A DNA stretch of 64,000 nucleotides, taken from the NCBI RefSeq assembly GCF_024580735.1, contig NZ_JANIJX010000009.1:56939-120938 (forward strand). The letters run 5' to 3'. This document shows, piece after piece, positions 63,799-64,000 of this stretch. This DNA comes from Brevibacterium moorei (GTDB lineage: Bacteria > Actinomycetota > Actinomycetes > Actinomycetales > Brevibacteriaceae). A program made the position numbers and the translations under genes. Position 1 is the stretch's first letter. Every line of letters begins with the position of its first letter. The notes below the pieces were generated by a model, which saw only the letters and a list, made by a program, of their open reading frames with translations, made no database searches and was not told the origin of the DNA.

Positions 63799-64000
63799 TG
63801 TCAAGCCCCGGGTTTTGTAGAGGCTCCTTTTCTTGGTTTCCTAAGCGGCCGTGGACTCCGTCCCGGACTGGGCGATCCATTCAGAATGGACCTCGACAGG
63901 CGGCCGGTAGTCAATCGCCGAATGCAATCGCGTCTGGTTGTACCAGGCCACCCACTTCGACGTCTCCGCCATCACCTCGATCAACCCTGACCACACCCTC
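63799..64000 (-). mobile_element. IS3-family insertion sequence, partial (right end)
   Basis: The element's 3' end, as read leftward, is at 63799 with terminal sequence TGTCAAGCCCCGGGTTTTGT on the + strand (TG...CA type ends). It contains the transposase C-terminus (63841-64000) and a 42-base terminal non-coding part. The other end is outside the window. Confidence 0.8.
63841..64000 (-). CDS. IS3-family transposase (OrfB type), C-terminal part
   Basis: The last 52 codons of a transposase running off the window. The sequence WVAWYNQTRLHSAIDYRPP is the classic end of the IS3/IS481-type rve integrase domain, followed by VEVHSEWIAQSGTESTAA and a TAG stop at 63843-63841. The catalytic DDE residues and OrfA would lie beyond the edge. 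The element has inserted into the DUF222 gene to its left. Confidence 0.88.
   Translation of the reverse strand, partial: RVWSGLIEVMAETSKWVAWYNQTRLHSAIDYRPPVEVHSEWIAQSGTESTAA

Noticed and set aside
63300..63800. Independent plus-strand genes at the right end
   Set aside because: They are Gly/Val-rich translations antisense to the DUF222 fragment, whose frame has recognisable family sequence.

Overview
The window is high-GC DNA with actinobacterial (Actinomycetota) features: a DUF222/HNH '13E12-type' gene, an LPXTG-anchored secreted protease, a two-cysteine aerobic formylglycine-generating enzyme, frequent GTG starts and several candidate leaderless promoters. The genus cannot be told from sequence alone. 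Content is that of a metabolically versatile scavenger: mostly transporters, catabolic enzymes and their regulators, with no rRNA, tRNA or CRISPR array seen.

Layout. 0-3.2 kb: 3' end of a TRAP transporter large permease, a 58-bp perfect palindrome, a decayed GntR/FCD regulator and an AAHS-type MFS transporter. 3.2-13.1 kb: organosulfur island with a LysR regulator, MFS transporter, type I sulfatase (broken by one TGA), its formylglycine-generating enzyme, a metallo-beta-lactamase-fold alkylsulfatase and an SsuABC-like ABC importer. 13.1-16 kb: DUF222/HNH protein and a metallophosphoesterase. 16-23.4 kb: glycerol-type operon (MFS, FGGY kinase, GlpD, alkylglycerone-phosphate-synthase-like oxidase, GlpP antiterminator, small monooxygenase) preceded by a terminator-like leader. 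23.4-35.2 kb: leftward catabolic operon (amidohydrolase, VOC protein, aminotransferase, cyclase, KDPG aldolase, KDG kinase, inserted AAA ATPase, PLP ammonia-lyase) divergent from a NitT/TauT-type ABC importer. Three of these genes carry lesions, so the unit looks to be decaying.

35.2-43.2 kb: VapBC pair, double-module Lrp/AsnC regulator, a small unknown protein and a fructosamine (Frl-like) cluster enclosed by two paralogous thioesterases. 43.2-46 kb: DUF4352 protein and a NarL-type two-component system. 46-53 kb: leftward M18 aminopeptidase - PucR regulator - OPT transporter - DUF917 - DUF1177 - AroM array. This is the best candidate here for an undescribed uptake-and-breakdown system. 53-59.4 kb: LPXTG serine protease, META-like lipoprotein, AAHS-type MFS, PaiB, class I amidotransferase and M55 D-aminopeptidase. 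59.4-64 kb: short UvrA-like protein, OmpA-domain lipoprotein with a Gly/Asp/Asn repeat, and a DUF222 fragment cut by an IS3-family element running off the end.

Main threads: nutrient scavenging (sulfate esters, glycerol derivatives, Amadori compounds, peptides), small-scale gene decay (five disrupted genes besides the IS-cut one) and local rearrangement (a 69-bp duplicated gene end around the AAA ATPase, paralog-flanked cluster, IS insertion). No stretch over about 300 bases lacks a gene.
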